From: Torymus aiolomorphi
Lineage: Eukaryota; Arthropoda; Insecta; Hymenoptera; Torymidae
Reading direction: 5' to 3'
Length of the DNA: 64,000 nt
NCBI GenBank assembly: GCA_036365515.1
Contig: CM070873.1
Location: forward strand, 224,951,876 to 225,015,875
Shown: in pieces, positions 28,416-40,531 of the stretch
Layout of the letters: the number at the start of each line of letters is the position of its first letter
How positions within the stretch are numbered: position 1 is the stretch's first letter
Made by a program: the position numbers and the translations under genes
Notes under the pieces: model-generated
What the model was told of the DNA's origin: nothing
What the model saw: only the letters and a program-made list of their open reading frames with translations
The model's database searches: none

Positions 28416-31400
28416 TAACATTCCAGTGGGAAACGTCAATTTGCATAATTAAAAAAGACTGATTATTAAACGGCAAATCGAGTTTTAATCTTTTTACGCG
28501 GTAAAATTAGATTTTCGAATAAATTGGCGGTAAGTTTTATTAAAACGTTTTGTAATTAAAATATTACTTTTATACTTATATAGACATATATTACATAAAA
28601 GTATTATAATTCTCGAACGACTATACATTTAACATTATAAGCTTTTATTATCGAATTGACGCTGCAATAAAAAAGTCTACATGTACCGCAACTTATCAGG
28701 GCCTTAATAAAATTTAATAACGCTTATTGTGCCAGTATTCGCCGCGGCCTACCTAACCCTCGCGTCCGCGTTTTCGCTGCGTTACTTTAATGAGCGGTTT
28801 TACGAGCTCCGAATAAAACATCTCGTGCGCGCAGTCGTAAATTCATCACACAAATATAATGCTTATATAAAGGCAAATCGAAAGGCCAATCCGAATGGTA
28901 ACGTGAAATTGAGAGATTAAAATCAGGTTTCGGGCGATTCCGACGACGGCGACTAGGAGGAGGCCGAGAGCTGCTATAGCTGATCTACTAAATCTATCGG
29001 CGCGATATAAACCCGCCGATCGAGGCGCCTCAAAAGAGCGCTTTAGCCCGTTATAAACCCGTAAATACTTTAATAACCGTATCGACACTCGCATACATCC
29101 CATATTTTTAGAAAGTAAAAATACGGCTTGTAAAATATGAAAAACAGTCGACAAGCGCGCCCGTACGCCCGTGTGTTATACTCGATGATTAGCCTGTCAA
29201 ATATTTTATAAACTCCAATTTCCAATCGATAGTTTAACGCGTGCCCGAAACACAGTTATTTTCGACAGATTCCCCGCGCAAACGTACGCGAGAGAGGGAG
29301 CAAAGCGAGAAAGGGAGAAAAAGAACGACGTCGCCGCGCTCGCGCGACTCGATCAAGAAAACACAATGCTCCGAGCGCGCGACATATATATATATATTTA
29401 TATATACACACATACACTTTGTCGAACGCGGCAAACAAATGCCATACATCTTATCGGCATCGAGGCGCGCGTGCACTTGCGTATCTTTTACGACTCTCGT
29501 CAGCAGGCCGTTTAAAGCCCCACTTACGACGTCAAATGAGGGAGAAAGTAAAAAAAAACGACGACAAATATATACACCGCTAGCTACTACGTATATATGC
29601 GCTGTTGCTGCTACTACTACTACTCCTACACGGAGATACACGTACACGTGTATACACGCACGCACTGTACTTGCGCAATTATTATTGCTCGAGCGAGCAC
29701 AGAGCAAAGCAGAGCACTGGCCTTTTCTCCGTATAGTGGTATAGTATAGCAGCAGCAGGCGCGTGCCGCGCGGTATATATACACTGCTAAGCGGAACGAT
29801 TATTATTTCAGTCTCTGGCGTTCTAGCATGTCCCCCCTAATTATTCGGAGAGTTCCCGGTAATTAGACTCGTGCTCGCGAAAGTCGAATCGGGCCAATTA
29901 AATCGTCGCGTGGCTGCTGCTGCTGGCTGTGCAACGCTTTGTTATCCGCGAGCGAGCGCGCGCTTTGCGCCATTATGAATGCTTTACATGCGCCGTTTCG
30001 GCTAATCGCGTGTGTATTTGTGTCTTATAACTTTCGCGCTCATGTTAGACGCTTGTGTGTTGGGCGATTTGTCAAGCGATGAAACTTGAATTGGGAAAGC
30101 TGCCGCGAGGTGCGTTAAAGACTGTTATTACGCGATGTGGATATTGAGCTTTTAAGACTCCGATTTTGAAGTTGACATATGTTGATGCGATTTTAATTAT
30201 ACGCAGGTATACGTGCGTCTGTGCACGCGTTTTTTCATGGCAATGTACATTCAGAGATAAGTTAGCAAATGCGAATCGCAAAGATTAATGAGATTCCATT
30301 AAGCGGCTGCGGTTTAATTGATTTACCAAGTGCATGAGGCTTTTCGAATAGATTGATATGTCAAAAACGAAAATAATATTTATTTCTGCGCATTTGCGAT
30401 GATTTCTTTATGATTTATGTATGCGCAAAACTTATTTACATATAGATGATTATCCACAAATATTACACACCAGTTAATTTACTCGATACTTAATGAAAAA
30501 TAATGTAAAGTTAAAAAAAAAACAACATTAAACTAGTTGACCGTATCAGATTAAAACGTTCAACAAAACTTTTTCGCTCAGGAAATGTGTATAAAAGCAA
30601 AAGTATATCTCGCTCTAAATGTTCGCAAATAAAAAGACCGATGTTCCTCCCCCGAGCGCAGTAGCTCCCCCGGCGTTACATCAAAGAAATTAAACGCGAA
30701 CAAACGAACGTAATTACGCAACAAAGTCGCGATTACACCGTGAAACTAAAATCTCCCTCTCTCGTTTTTCCCCGACCCACCGCTCTTTCAATTAACAAAG
30801 GCGCTATCTACGTGTACACATACACACACACACACACATCCACACAGAACCCTCGCGAAAAAGCGCACGCGCCGGCGCACCCGGCGAATAAAAGAGCCGG
30901 AAGACAGCTAGCGGCTGGAAAAGAGGAGGAGGAGGAGAGCCCTAACGAGATTACTTTTCAATCACGCTTATCTCAACACGCGGAAATGCGCTCACGCGCA
31001 CGCTCGCGCCCTTTCATTCCTCCCGCGTTCGTTCGTTCACGCGGCCCTTTGACCAATCGCGCGTCGTTCACGCTCGCCGGTTCGTCACAAAAGCATGAGC
31101 GCCGAAATATCTCATCCCGCGCACGCATAATCCGCAAGAAAAACATATCACGCGCGATGCTGCTGCCGGCGAAGTTTATGTAGTTCAGCGGAATGTGCGT
31201 TGTACTGCTTCTAGTCTCGAGCGCTTGCGCGCGTATACATGTATATGTGTAGACGCGAAGGGTGCGCAAGGTGGAGTCAGTTTTGCGGAAAATCGCCGGC
31301 GAGGGGAGAGCCGCGCCGCGCGCGTGAATAGGGCGACACGGGGGAGAGAGCGAGCGGTAGTTAAATGAACGGAGGTGAGCGAGGCCGGGGGGAGAGAGTA

Positions 31401-32532
31401 CGAGGGGAAATTCGAAGATGGAATTATATGCGATGGGGGGAGGAGGGAATAAGGGAGCGCACTTTACTTTGTAGGTTTAGAGCCAGCGAGAGCGCTCGGT
31501 ATACGAGATTCGGATTTTCGTTCGTATAATTTTTGATTAAGGAGCTGCTGCAAGCCGGAGCCGTTTATGATGCGAGTGCCCGGGGATTAGGGTTGTAAGA
31601 TCGACGTCTCTGCGCGCGGATTAATGAAAGGGGACCGTCGTCGCGGAGGCGTTTATTCGATTATTTTGAAAAAGATTGTAGAACGAAAATTCTCTGCTGC
31701 ATATATACTGCATCTACTAAAGAAAAAGATAATTATTAATTGCTTCGATTGGTTTAACATGTATAAATTGTTTGAAAATTAAAAATTGGAAAAATTAAAC
31801 CATATATGCGTACATATGAACGCAGTTTACAAGAATCTTCGCACAAGCATATTCGGATTCAGCGGTGAATACCAACAACCATGAAATTTTGAAGTGCCCA
31901 AATATATTTAACCATCATATTCTCCCCCGGCCTCTCGGCAATTCCCTCACAAACGTTCGAGTCTGCACTCTATCCCCGCAGAACTTGCTCCCAGCCGCAT
32001 TCGAAATTTCGAATTCTACAGCTGGCAATTTTGCGCGCATCTGCGCCTCTCTCTCTCTCTCTCGTCCAATTTATCCGGGGCCCGAAATATACATTCCGCC
32101 TAATCCGCTAAAAGCTTCGCAACAATAAACCCGCATTCCTCTCCTCGTATCATCCCCGCACAGAAAATTACGAAACTATATATATTATACGTATATGTAT
32201 ATATAGACGCGGCGCGCATCTCCTCAGCGTATATACGCGCGCCCGCCACATCAAACAAAAGCGCAAGCGAACGGGGGAATCTCTTAGGAACCACTGCGCC
32301 GTCTATATATACATACACACACACACACACCACACACAGTATACGCGGCAGCTGAAGGAAGACGAGTGCGGTGTGCGCGCAAGAAAAACGAGCGGCGCTC
32401 AACGAGAGGGGGTCCGTCGCAACGAGCGAGCAAAAAAAAAAAGGAGAGAAGTGCGCCCGCGCGCCTATTATTGATGCAGAAAGGTTATACGCTAGAGCGA
32501 CGAGAGAAAGAGAGAGTGACTCAGGGGTGCAG

Positions 32533-32556
32533 TGCTACTACTACTACTACTACCAC
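32533..32556. repeat. triplet microsatellite (CTA)n
   Basis: A short run of CTACTA units followed by CCACC. Other triplet runs in this intron include CAG at 27,531-27,546 and CGT at about 49,208-49,226. Confidence 0.7.
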
Positions 32557-33992
32557 CCCCGCGCAGCATCCCTTCTCTCTCTTTCATTCTCCCGCGCTTT
32601 ATCCAGACCAAGGCACGCACAGCAGCAGTCCAGTGCCCCCGATAAACTAGCCATAAATTAAGGAACGGCTGGGGAGCCGTATGTCGCACACTCGTATGCA
32701 CCGGTGTGTGAACGACGACGGCTACAACGACAACGAGGGTGTACCCATTATACATTATATAGCTGCAGTGCGATACCACGCGCGCGCGAGCAGCGCAATA
32801 CGCTTTGGGCGCGATCGAGGTTTTGATCTATTACTCTCATAACGTGTTACAACGGCGGTGTACACGCGCGCGAGGGAGAGAGTGAGACACTTGCGCAATG
32901 ACACGTGAAATTCACCGAGTATAATACGTGAAAAAAGTATAATGTCGCGAACGAGCTCTCTTTTTTCCCTGGGGTTCGGCAGGTTTTTTTTTTTTTATTT
33001 TCCTCGAATGGTTTTGCCGAATCGACGGGGATATGGTTTATGTAGTAATACGATGAAACGCGCGCAGTTGTACGGAATGATGGAAACTTGGTATCAAGGT
33101 AGTAGTAGGCCCTGGTCGGAATAATAAAATTACGATCTTGCCAGAAATTATAAGGGCTATTCTAGACGCTTCGTTATAACTATACACTACGATATATATA
33201 TATTTCGTATTAAATGTGCACCATTTACTTGGGTAATAAACTCCACTTGGAGCAGTAATAATTTTATGTCCCCTTTACGATCGTATTTTTATGGCGCGGC
33301 GCTTTAAAGTTGATATATATATTTGTTATAAAGCTCGCGCGGGAGAGAAGTGAAAATTATGTGTATATACTAAATTAACAATATCGTCAACAACTTTTAT
33401 TGCCCACGTGAAAGTATAATATTATTCGAGCAAAGAAAAAGAAAGAGAATAACCAAAACCTTAATTTGTCGTCGTCAACGTCGTGTTATTCCGTAATCGT
33501 CTCCAAAACCCAGACTACGCGGAGCGCATCTCGAGTAGGCCCACCATCAGTGCACCATTGCCACCACACCCTCGTCGTGTCCGCAGGAAAACAGCATATT
33601 TACATAAGCGCTATTCTCTCGTTGCCGCGCGCTCGATCGGGCAAATCCATCACGCTCGACTATTCCCCATATTCACATACACAATCGACTCTGCGCAGAT
33701 TCATCCGTCCATCAGGGACCCGTTAAACCGTCTCCTTTACAAATTCATCGTCGGTGCAATTCTCGACCGGGCGCGACACCTCCCGCATACGCCGTATGAT
33801 AATCGCGCGCGACACGCGCAGCATGCCAATAAACCCGCAATCTCTCTTCTCTCTCCCCCACTTCTGCTCGTCTCCGAAAAAAAGCACGCGCGAATACATC
33901 TCCCCCGGTAAAACACCTAATACTGTACTCCTCTACATACACGCCACGGCGCCGATACATCATCGTCGCGCACACGTGCTGTTACCAGCACG

Positions 33993-33993
33993 C

Positions 33994-34057
<64 letters not shown>
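33993..34057. repeat. (GA)n microsatellite
   Basis: GA dinucleotides with one phase slip (AGAGGAGAG). Confidence 0.9.
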
Positions 34058-34061
<4 letters not shown>

Positions 34062-35209
34062 AGTAGGGCGCCGAGCGAGTTGTTTAGGAGTCCGGTGCAC
34101 GCGTCGCCGCTGATGCGTCAAATGGGGAAGAGCTGGACGGCAATCGGAACTCGCCCACACACGGGCGAATTATATGGGGATCGCTCGCTCGCGCGGGGCA
34201 TCGTTTGTCAAGCGGCGTGAAATTCCAGAGAGAATTGAAAGTGGAAGGGAGGGAGGGAGGGTTGATGCTGATTCGAGGACCCGAGTTGTGCTGCTGTGCT
34301 GTTCCTCCCTCCCTCCCTGTTCGCGCACTCGCACGTGTATTATGCCGACATATAGCGGAGTTCGTGTGTTTACGTTTAGTACTGTATACTGCGTGCGCGA
34401 AGGGTCAGAGTGTAATCGAGTTTAGTAGAGAGAAGTGGGAGGTTGAAAAATTAACGTTTCGTTTAGGGTAATATGCCCGCGCGATGCTTGAGCACGGATT
34501 TTTACCCTTGTTAACGAGTAATGAAAGCGCCGCGCGCGATTTAATATGTACGAGCATAGTACGGGCTTTTTAACAGCTGTGTATGGTTTTTTTTTTGCGA
34601 TTCAGCGCACGACCGGGATGACTGCGTGGAATTCATACGATGTGTATATACACGCGGCGTGGAAAATGCACGTGCGAAAGTGGGGATGAGAGAGATGAGC
34701 TCAAGTTTGATTAAAGGCACGCGGAGAATTCGGAATTGCGAATGCCTGGAGCGCAGCAGCCTGCGCGTGTACGCCTGGATCTTCCGACAATTAACGTTTT
34801 GATGAAACTGAAGTAAGCGCAATGTTGTTTTTCCTGTGCAACCTTGCTTTCCTTATGCGCGCGCGAATTATTCGTGCTATGATTATATTAAACGGGAAAA
34901 GAATTTGAAGAAGCGTATATGTATAAGGTATATTCTGTATTTTCTAGAATCATTGTGAAACATTTGTGAAATTCTCGATTGGTATTATACTGTTAAAACA
35001 ACGGGTTTATGTAGAATTTACCGAAAATATAGCGACCAAAATTTATTAAAAGTCAGTTTGCACTGTTAAAAATAACCTGAAATTTCATAGATATTTAAGT
35101 TACAAATGTAACTGAAATTTAAAAACTTTGTTACTGCAAGTAGGTTTAAAGTACGTGTACATAATATATTGACGCTCCCTACGAACTAGCACCTTTTTTT
35201 GGCCTCCTC

Positions 35210-35578
35210 ACGAAGACTAACACATTTCAGAAAACTGCAACGAAAACTAGCATAACTCACGACTTTGCCGCGAATACTAGTATAATTCGCGAGGTTGCCG
35301 CGAAAACTAGTATCATTCACGAGTTTGCGCCGAATAATAGTACAATTCGTAAGATTGCGACGAAAAGTAGTACGATTCGCAAGCTTGCCGCGAAAACTAG
35401 CACTTCGCGTCACCGTGTTAATTTACATAAGAGGCCGTGGAATGTGCTAGTTTTCGCCGCAATCAAGCGGATCGGGCTAGTCTTCAACGCAAATCAATGG
35501 GGCGTGCTAGTCTTCGCGGCCAACGCTGAAATGGACTGGTCTTCGTGGCAATCTGAATCGTGCTAGTTTTCCTAGGAA
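35210..35578. repeat. inverted pair of 30-bp tandem-repeat arrays
   Basis: About six units on a 30-bp period at 35,210-35,405 (core GCCGCGAAAACTAG). After about 35 bp, further units appear on the opposite strand (GTGCTAGTTTTCG, GTGCTAGTCTTCG) to 35,578. The minus-strand reading of the left array stays open as a 10-residue repeat, which follows from the period being a multiple of three and is not evidence of a protein. Confidence 0.75.
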
Positions 35579-35717
35579 GCGTCGATATAATGTATATTTG
35601 TATTAAATGTCATGCGAATTTACAAAAATTTTTGAATTACGTAAGTGAAATTTCAAATCTCAGCAACTGAAAAAAAGTTAATGTAAACATGCATAAAATT
35701 TAATATATATAAACATA

Positions 35718-35749
35718 ACTTGCCTTCGAAGCGCTCCCGCGCTCCTTGA
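35718..35749 (-). repeat. 32-bp block shared with 10,892-10,923
   Basis: The reverse complement reads TCAAGGAGCGCGGGAGCGCT, then TCGAAGGCAAGT, two differences from the copy in the retm intron. Confidence 0.7.
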
Positions 35750-35790
35750 AATATTATGCCTATAAAACTAAAATTTCAATGTTAACTTTT

Positions 35791-36064
35791 ATACAAACCG
35801 CATTAAATTTCAAATACAATTTTAATCTTGATTTTAAAGCACATTATGCAATTAGCTAGATATTAATTAATACGATATTTAATAAACATGTGCAATAAAT
35901 TTAAGATTTTTACAACTGAATTTTCAGTTTCGGTATAAAATTATACGTACAGTATACAAAATTTTATGAACAAGTACTTTAAATTAAAAAAATTAATTTG
36001 TTAACTTCAGTCACATATTATTAAATTTTCTATACAGTAATGTATATGAAATTTAATAAACATG
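35791..36064 (+). repeat. direct repeat, left copy flanking the LTR-like/hAT block
   Basis: Begins ATACAAACCGCATTAAATTT and includes TTGATTTTAAAGCA and GTTAACTTCAGTCACATATT. The right copy is at 40,312-40,531 in the same orientation and lacks about 45 bp present here. Confidence 0.8.
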
Positions 36065-36119
36065 CTAAATAAATTTAAGGTTTCAATAACTGAATTTTCA
36101 ATCAGTTTGTTATATGCAT

Positions 36120-36354
36120 AAATAATAATAATAATAGTTTATTTATGAATAATAATTACAATGAACTAATAATTGTAAAGACTTTCCGCGCAGTTATAAA
36201 TCGGGGAATTTGAAATTCGCGCCAAGCGCGCCGCTCCGCTGAGAGTCTAGTACCGCGCGCGCCGCTGGGCGGCGCACTCCTTACCGTCGCGCTTCCCACT
36301 GCTGGGCCGGCGCGCTCCGGCTATAAGTCAGGCGGTGTTCTGACGGCCGGCAGC
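36120..36354 (+). other. GC-rich LTR-like or promoter-like block, left part, interrupted by hAT
   Basis: If the hAT insertion is removed, 36,120-36,354 joins 40,106-40,300. The joined block has GCGCCGCTGGGCGGCGC, a TATA-like CTATAAGTCAGGC, then downstream TTGAAATAAATCTATTTCC (an AATAAA signal). This order resembles a retrotransposon LTR, but I cannot define LTR ends or a target duplication, so the identity is open. Confidence 0.35.
36347..36354 (+). repeat. 8-bp target-site duplication, left (CCGGCAGC)
   Basis: Identical octamer found directly after the right end of the hAT element at 40,106-40,113. Confidence 0.93.
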
Positions 36355-36394
36355 TAGGGGTGGGCGATATTCATTGTAAATATCGATATTGTGA

Positions 36395-36790
36395 TCCCTT
36401 ATATAAATTGAGCATTCGAGATAATCTATTTTGCCCTCGAACGATCTCGAAATCTCGAATAATCGAATCCGTCTCGAATCTCTAAAGGAGAGAAACAAAA
36501 GACGAAACAGTGGCGCGCGTAGCGCGCTGATTAACGCTAGTATCGATAATATCGAGATGATGAAAATCGATACGAGAGATATCGTGCATTTATAATATCG
36601 ATACTTCAAATATCGATATCTAAATATCAAGTTTATTTAAAGAACTAGCGTTAATCAGCGCGCTACGCGCGCCACTGTTTCGTCTCTTGTTTCTCTCCTT
36701 TCGAGATTCGAGACGGATTCGATTATTCGAGATTTCGAGATCGTTCGAGGGCAAAATAGATTATCTCGAATGCTCAATTTATATAAGGGA
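36395..36790. repeat. palindrome inside the hAT left end, 146-bp arms
   Basis: Arms at 36,395-36,540 and 36,645-36,790 are inverted and differ at only about two positions. They run from TCCCTTATATAAATTGAGC to GCGCGCTGATTAACGCTAG, around a 104-bp ATCGATA-rich loop. The loop motifs match the subterminal repeats of the element, so this could be an inverted duplication of the transposon's own end or a separate palindromic insertion. Confidence 0.85.
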
Positions 36791-37537
36791 ATGTTTATTT
36801 ATAAACTCTAGAAATGAAATGTAAATAACTAAATACCCAAATCTAAATAGTATAAGATTCGCGGTCACAGAATACATTAGCTTGCAGATAACTAAGTACC
36901 AGTTTATATAGGCGCCTAGTTGCCTATAGCAGTGATATTTCGCGGGCAAAGACAAAGCGTATTGACAACCGACAAATGGCGCCACTAGTCACATAAGGAA
37001 GAAAAACTCAACGTGTCACGTGATAAACATGGTTAGGCTAGGTCTCTTCTTCCTACATTTCCGAGAGTGCCAAGTACCGGTCGTCGGAATTCTTCCTGCA
37101 TCTGAAATTCTGAATGTGTAGTGAATTCCATATCTATATCTACATTTACTTTGAGGTAAATCTTAGTAATTATAACTACATTATGAATTCAGCATTATTT
37201 GAAATATACTATTGTTATAGTATCCATTTGATATTAATATTAAAATGACACAATGATAAAGATGACCATAACCTATCTTTAAACCAATGTTTTTGATTAT
37301 TTTCAAGAAAGTTGACGTATTAGTCAAGTAATCTAGATTTAAATCTTATCATCCTTACTCCTCTAATCTTCCTAAGCGTCGTCCTTAAAAGAAGTATGCA
37401 TTCACCATTTATCCGTTTTAGCTATATTTATATTTAAAAATGTTTTTTCTAAATCTCATATGAAAATGCCAAATATTAAGTGATTCTTAAATTTCTTAAT
37501 TAACAATATTGTCTAATTTTTTCGTATTGATTTACAG

Positions 37538-37749
37538 TGTCACGAGAACCACGGATAAAAAGTGAAGTTTGGGTTTATTTCAAAAAACCTCTGGAGGGTC
37601 GTACTCAATGTAAAGTGTGCGGTTTCGGTGTAAAATCATGTGGCAACACGTCAAATTTACGTGCTCACCTAAAAATTCATCATCCGGAAATTCCGCTAAA
37701 TGATTCCAGTAAACCGCAAATTACAAAAAAACGAAAAATTAATAAACCA
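37538..37749 (+). CDS. hAT transposase exon with BED zinc finger
   Basis: Begins after the acceptor TTGATTTACAG. The frame reads SREPRIKSEVWVYFKKPLEG, then a BED finger with CKVCGF, SNLRAHLKIHH, and a basic KKRKINK tail. The donor is CCA|GTAATA; reading through meets a stop at 37,759. The exon starts with the bases TG, so an A at the end of the preceding exon would form a split ATG; the upstream exon was not identified. BED fingers bind DNA at transposon ends. Confidence 0.75.
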
Positions 37750-37839
37750 GTAATACTTTAGATACATTCAAAATCACTTAATAAATTGTTTCACAACACA
37801 TTTATATAAATTAAATATAATATTTTCTCAATTTTTTAG

Positions 37840-38052
37840 CTTGAAGATAAAAGCTCTAACAACAATACTCGTGATTTAGAAATAGAACGCAGTACTTCAG
37901 AGGAATCAATTACTTTCGAAAGATCAGAGTCAAATTTGTTGAATAAAGAAACATTAAATGAAGAACATACAGTAGGTAGTATTGACTCTAAAGATGCGCT
38001 AAAAACAATGACATCGCTTTTGTCACCTAAATCTTCTAAAAGGCAATTAAGA
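37840..38052 (+). CDS. probable hAT transposase linker exon
   Basis: After the acceptor TTTTTTAG, a frame in phase with the BED exon reads LEDKSSNNNTRDLEIERSTS and continues open, Ser/Glu-rich, to a possible donor AAGA|GTTAAT at 38,052. It has the low-complexity character of the linker between BED finger and catalytic domain. Its end phase (0) does not match the start of the next exon (which needs one leading base), so either the splice choice is wrong or this copy carries a small indel. Confidence 0.5.
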
Positions 38053-38218
38053 GTTAATACAGTATTTGAAAATCTTATTTATTTCGAATTATAATTATTC
38101 ATTGATATAAAATAGAAATTTTAAAATAAATTGTACCTAGATTCAGTTTATTTAATCAGATGCCAATATTTAATTTAAAATTTAAATAAATTTATCTAAT
38201 TTATATTCAAAATTTCAG

Positions 38219-39747
38219 ATGGACCTAAAGCAAGTGGAGTAACAAATAGATTATTATTCATGATTGCGAAGGATAAACTGCCATATTCTACTGTTGAAAA
38301 AGAAGGCTTCAAGACGTTTACAAAATATTTAGCTCCATTGTATAAAATTCCTGATAGAAAAACCGTTACAAATTTGATGTCAGATAAAAATGAAGTTATA
38401 TCTAATATAATCAAAAAAGAACTAGTAAGTGTTAAGTATGTGGCACTGACAACAGATGTGTGGACGGATTCACAAACTACTATTAGTTATTTGGGTGTTA
38501 CGTGTCATTTCATTAATAATTATACCAACAAATTAGTTAATATCGGAGTTACAGAATTAACAGAACGACATACTGCTCAAAATTTATCTGAATGGCTGTT
38601 AACTATTTTTAAGACTTGGAATATCAAGAAAGACCAAATTGTGGTAATCGTGTCTGACAGTGCGTCAAACATAAAAAAAGCAATAGCCGACACTTTTAGC
38701 GAGGAAAAACGTATATCATGTTTAGCACACACTCTAAACTTAATACCTTCAAGTGTGCTGAATTCTAATGTAGTTAAACCAACAATTTCTAAAGTAAAAG
38801 CAATTGTTACATTTTTTAAAAAATCGTGTGTCGTATCAGATCAATTACGACGCGATTCATCTTTAAGATTAATACAAAGTGTAGAAACGCGTTGCAATTC
38901 TACGTATGAAATGTTGGATAGATTCATAAGTTTAGTCGATAAAATTGTACCGATTTTACTACAAAATTCTCAGTCACCTGAAATGCTAACAGCAAATGAA
39001 CTACACATTATAAAAGAACTTTCTCAATTATTAAAGCCTTTTATGGCCGCTACGAAAATTTTATGTGAAGATAATATGACAGCAAGCAAGGCTATTCTAG
39101 TAATAAAAATTCTCAAGATCGAATTGGATTCTACGGTAACAAACACGGAAATCGGAAAGCAGTTTAAAAAATCACTTGAGGACCAGTATTCAACCAGATT
39201 CAAAAATATTGAATATAAGTCGATACTGGCGATGGCGACCATTTTGGACCCCAGATTCAAGAAAATGTATTTTTCAGACGCATTGGCATGCTCTGGTGCT
39301 ATAAATCAAATTACTACAATGCTAAATCACGAAAAAAAAGTACAAGCAGAAACCAGTCTTAATAAAGAAAATGATGAAAATTTAGAGAACTTAGATCATT
39401 CAGATAATTTTTGGGCTATTCACGATAAATTATTGAAAAAAAATCAGCTTGACAAAACAAAAATTGAGAATAGTTCAGAAATACCTGAAGAATTTCGATA
39501 CTATTTGAGCCAACCAGTCATAGATAAAGACTGCGATCCGCTTTTTTTTTGGAAGCATCAGCCTCGCTCAACTTTATCTGATTTGGTTTTAAAGTATTTA
39601 ACGGCTGTTACAACATCGGTGGCTTCAGAAAGATTATTTTCTAACGCAGGGAATATTTTGACTCCAAACCGAAGCAGTACAACACCGCAACACTTTCAAG
39701 AACTTTTATTTTTGTCATGTATAGAACTAGAAAAATGGCATCTATAG
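38219..39747 (+). CDS. hAT transposase catalytic and dimerisation exon
   Basis: Open from the acceptor TTTCAG to TAG; 495 codons follow the in-frame ATG at 38,260. Counted from that Met, LTTDVWTD has the first catalytic Asp at 66, VVIVSDSASN the second at 133, and ISCLAHTLNL the CxxH motif at about 154-157. The C-terminal hATC dimerisation block includes SVASERLFSNAGNILTPNRS near 450. I did not pin down the catalytic Glu. The frame has no internal stop, so the catalytic part looks intact. It is related to ZBED-type/hAT transposases, which cut and rejoin DNA at 8-bp targets. Confidence 0.92.
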
Positions 39748-40105
39748 TTTATAAAAAAAGATTATATTTATTTAATTATTATAAACGTGTACAGTAATGT
39801 ATTTAATGTATTTAATATAATTTTCTAACTTTATTGCTCCGATCCTTTGTCGTGAGATTCGCCTTGTTCGACAATTCTAATTAAATATTTTTATGCTTTA
39901 TTAATTAAATGAGGCTTTAGACGTTTCTGTTTATTTTATTTTTCTATTTTTTTTTCTTTATAAATTTTTCTCATCGATATTCGATATTTCGTTCTCGGAT
40001 ATCGATATCCTAATATGTCGCTTCTGAAAATATCGATTAAAATATCGATATATTTAAGAAGAAAATATCGATAATGAAAATATCGATATATATCGCCCAC
40101 CCCTA

Positions 40106-40113
40106 CCGGCAGC
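40106..40113 (+). repeat. 8-bp target-site duplication, right (CCGGCAGC)
   Basis: Perfect match to 36,347-36,354; it fixes the hAT boundaries to the base. Confidence 0.93.
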
Positions 40114-40300
40114 CTTGTTCGCCCGGACATCCCGCCTTCTTATAGATGGTCTCGGCATCTAATGCTACGTTTGCCAGGTGAACAAAGGACTCAGTTGAAA
40201 TAAATCTATTTCCTGTTATTTCGACACCTACGGGGTACGAGGTTTTGCCCTTGCCGCATTTTTAAGGCTATCCTGGCTCCCAAAACAAACCGCACAAAAA
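40114..40300 (+). other. right part of the GC-rich LTR-like block
   Basis: Continues the sequence interrupted by the hAT insertion at CCGGCAGC. It contains TTGAAATAAATCTATTTCC and ends with CCTTGCCGCATTTTTAAGGC. See the entry at 36,120. Confidence 0.35.
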
Positions 40301-40311
40301 TACACACTTTA

Positions 40312-40531
40312 ATACAAACCGCGTTAAATTTTAAATACAATTTTAGTCTTGATTTTAAAGCAACATATGCAATAAATTTAAAATTTTTACTTCGGTATAA
40401 AATTATACAATACACACAGTATACCAAATTTTATGAACAGGTACATTAAATTAAAAAAATTAATTCGTTAACTTCAGTCACATATTATTAAAATTTCTAT
40501 ACAATAATGGATATGAAATTGAATAAACATG
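40312..40531 (+). repeat. direct repeat, right copy
   Basis: Begins ATACAAACCGCGTTAAATTT and aligns with 35,791-36,064, with scattered substitutions and one internal deletion. Confidence 0.8.

Larger units (their letters stand above)
36355..40105 (+). mobile_element. full-length hAT DNA transposon, 3,751 bp
   Basis: Terminal inverted repeats TAGGGGTGGGCGATAT / ATATATCGCCCACCCCTA flanked by a perfect 8-bp duplication CCGGCAGC at 36,347-36,354 and 40,106-40,113, the target-site size expected for hAT. The subterminal regions carry many ATCGATA/TATCGATA motifs at both ends, the usual layout for hAT transposase binding. Inside are BED-finger and catalytic/dimerisation exons of a transposase on the plus strand. 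A perfect target duplication and a long open catalytic frame suggest a recent insertion, in the intron of the plus-strand gene and in the same orientation. The left subterminal region is enlarged by a nested palindrome at 36,395-36,790. Confidence 0.95.

Noticed and set aside
30183..30220. Recursive splice site at ACGCAG|GTATAC
   Set aside because: The preceding tract is purine-interrupted and the donor hexamer is poor. The junctions near 21,717, 41,027 and 48,109 were rejected for the same reasons.
35186..35413. 10-residue repeat protein on the minus strand
   Set aside because: The open frame follows from a 30-bp tandem DNA repeat, a multiple of three, and the same unit occurs inverted just beyond; no start context or splice support.
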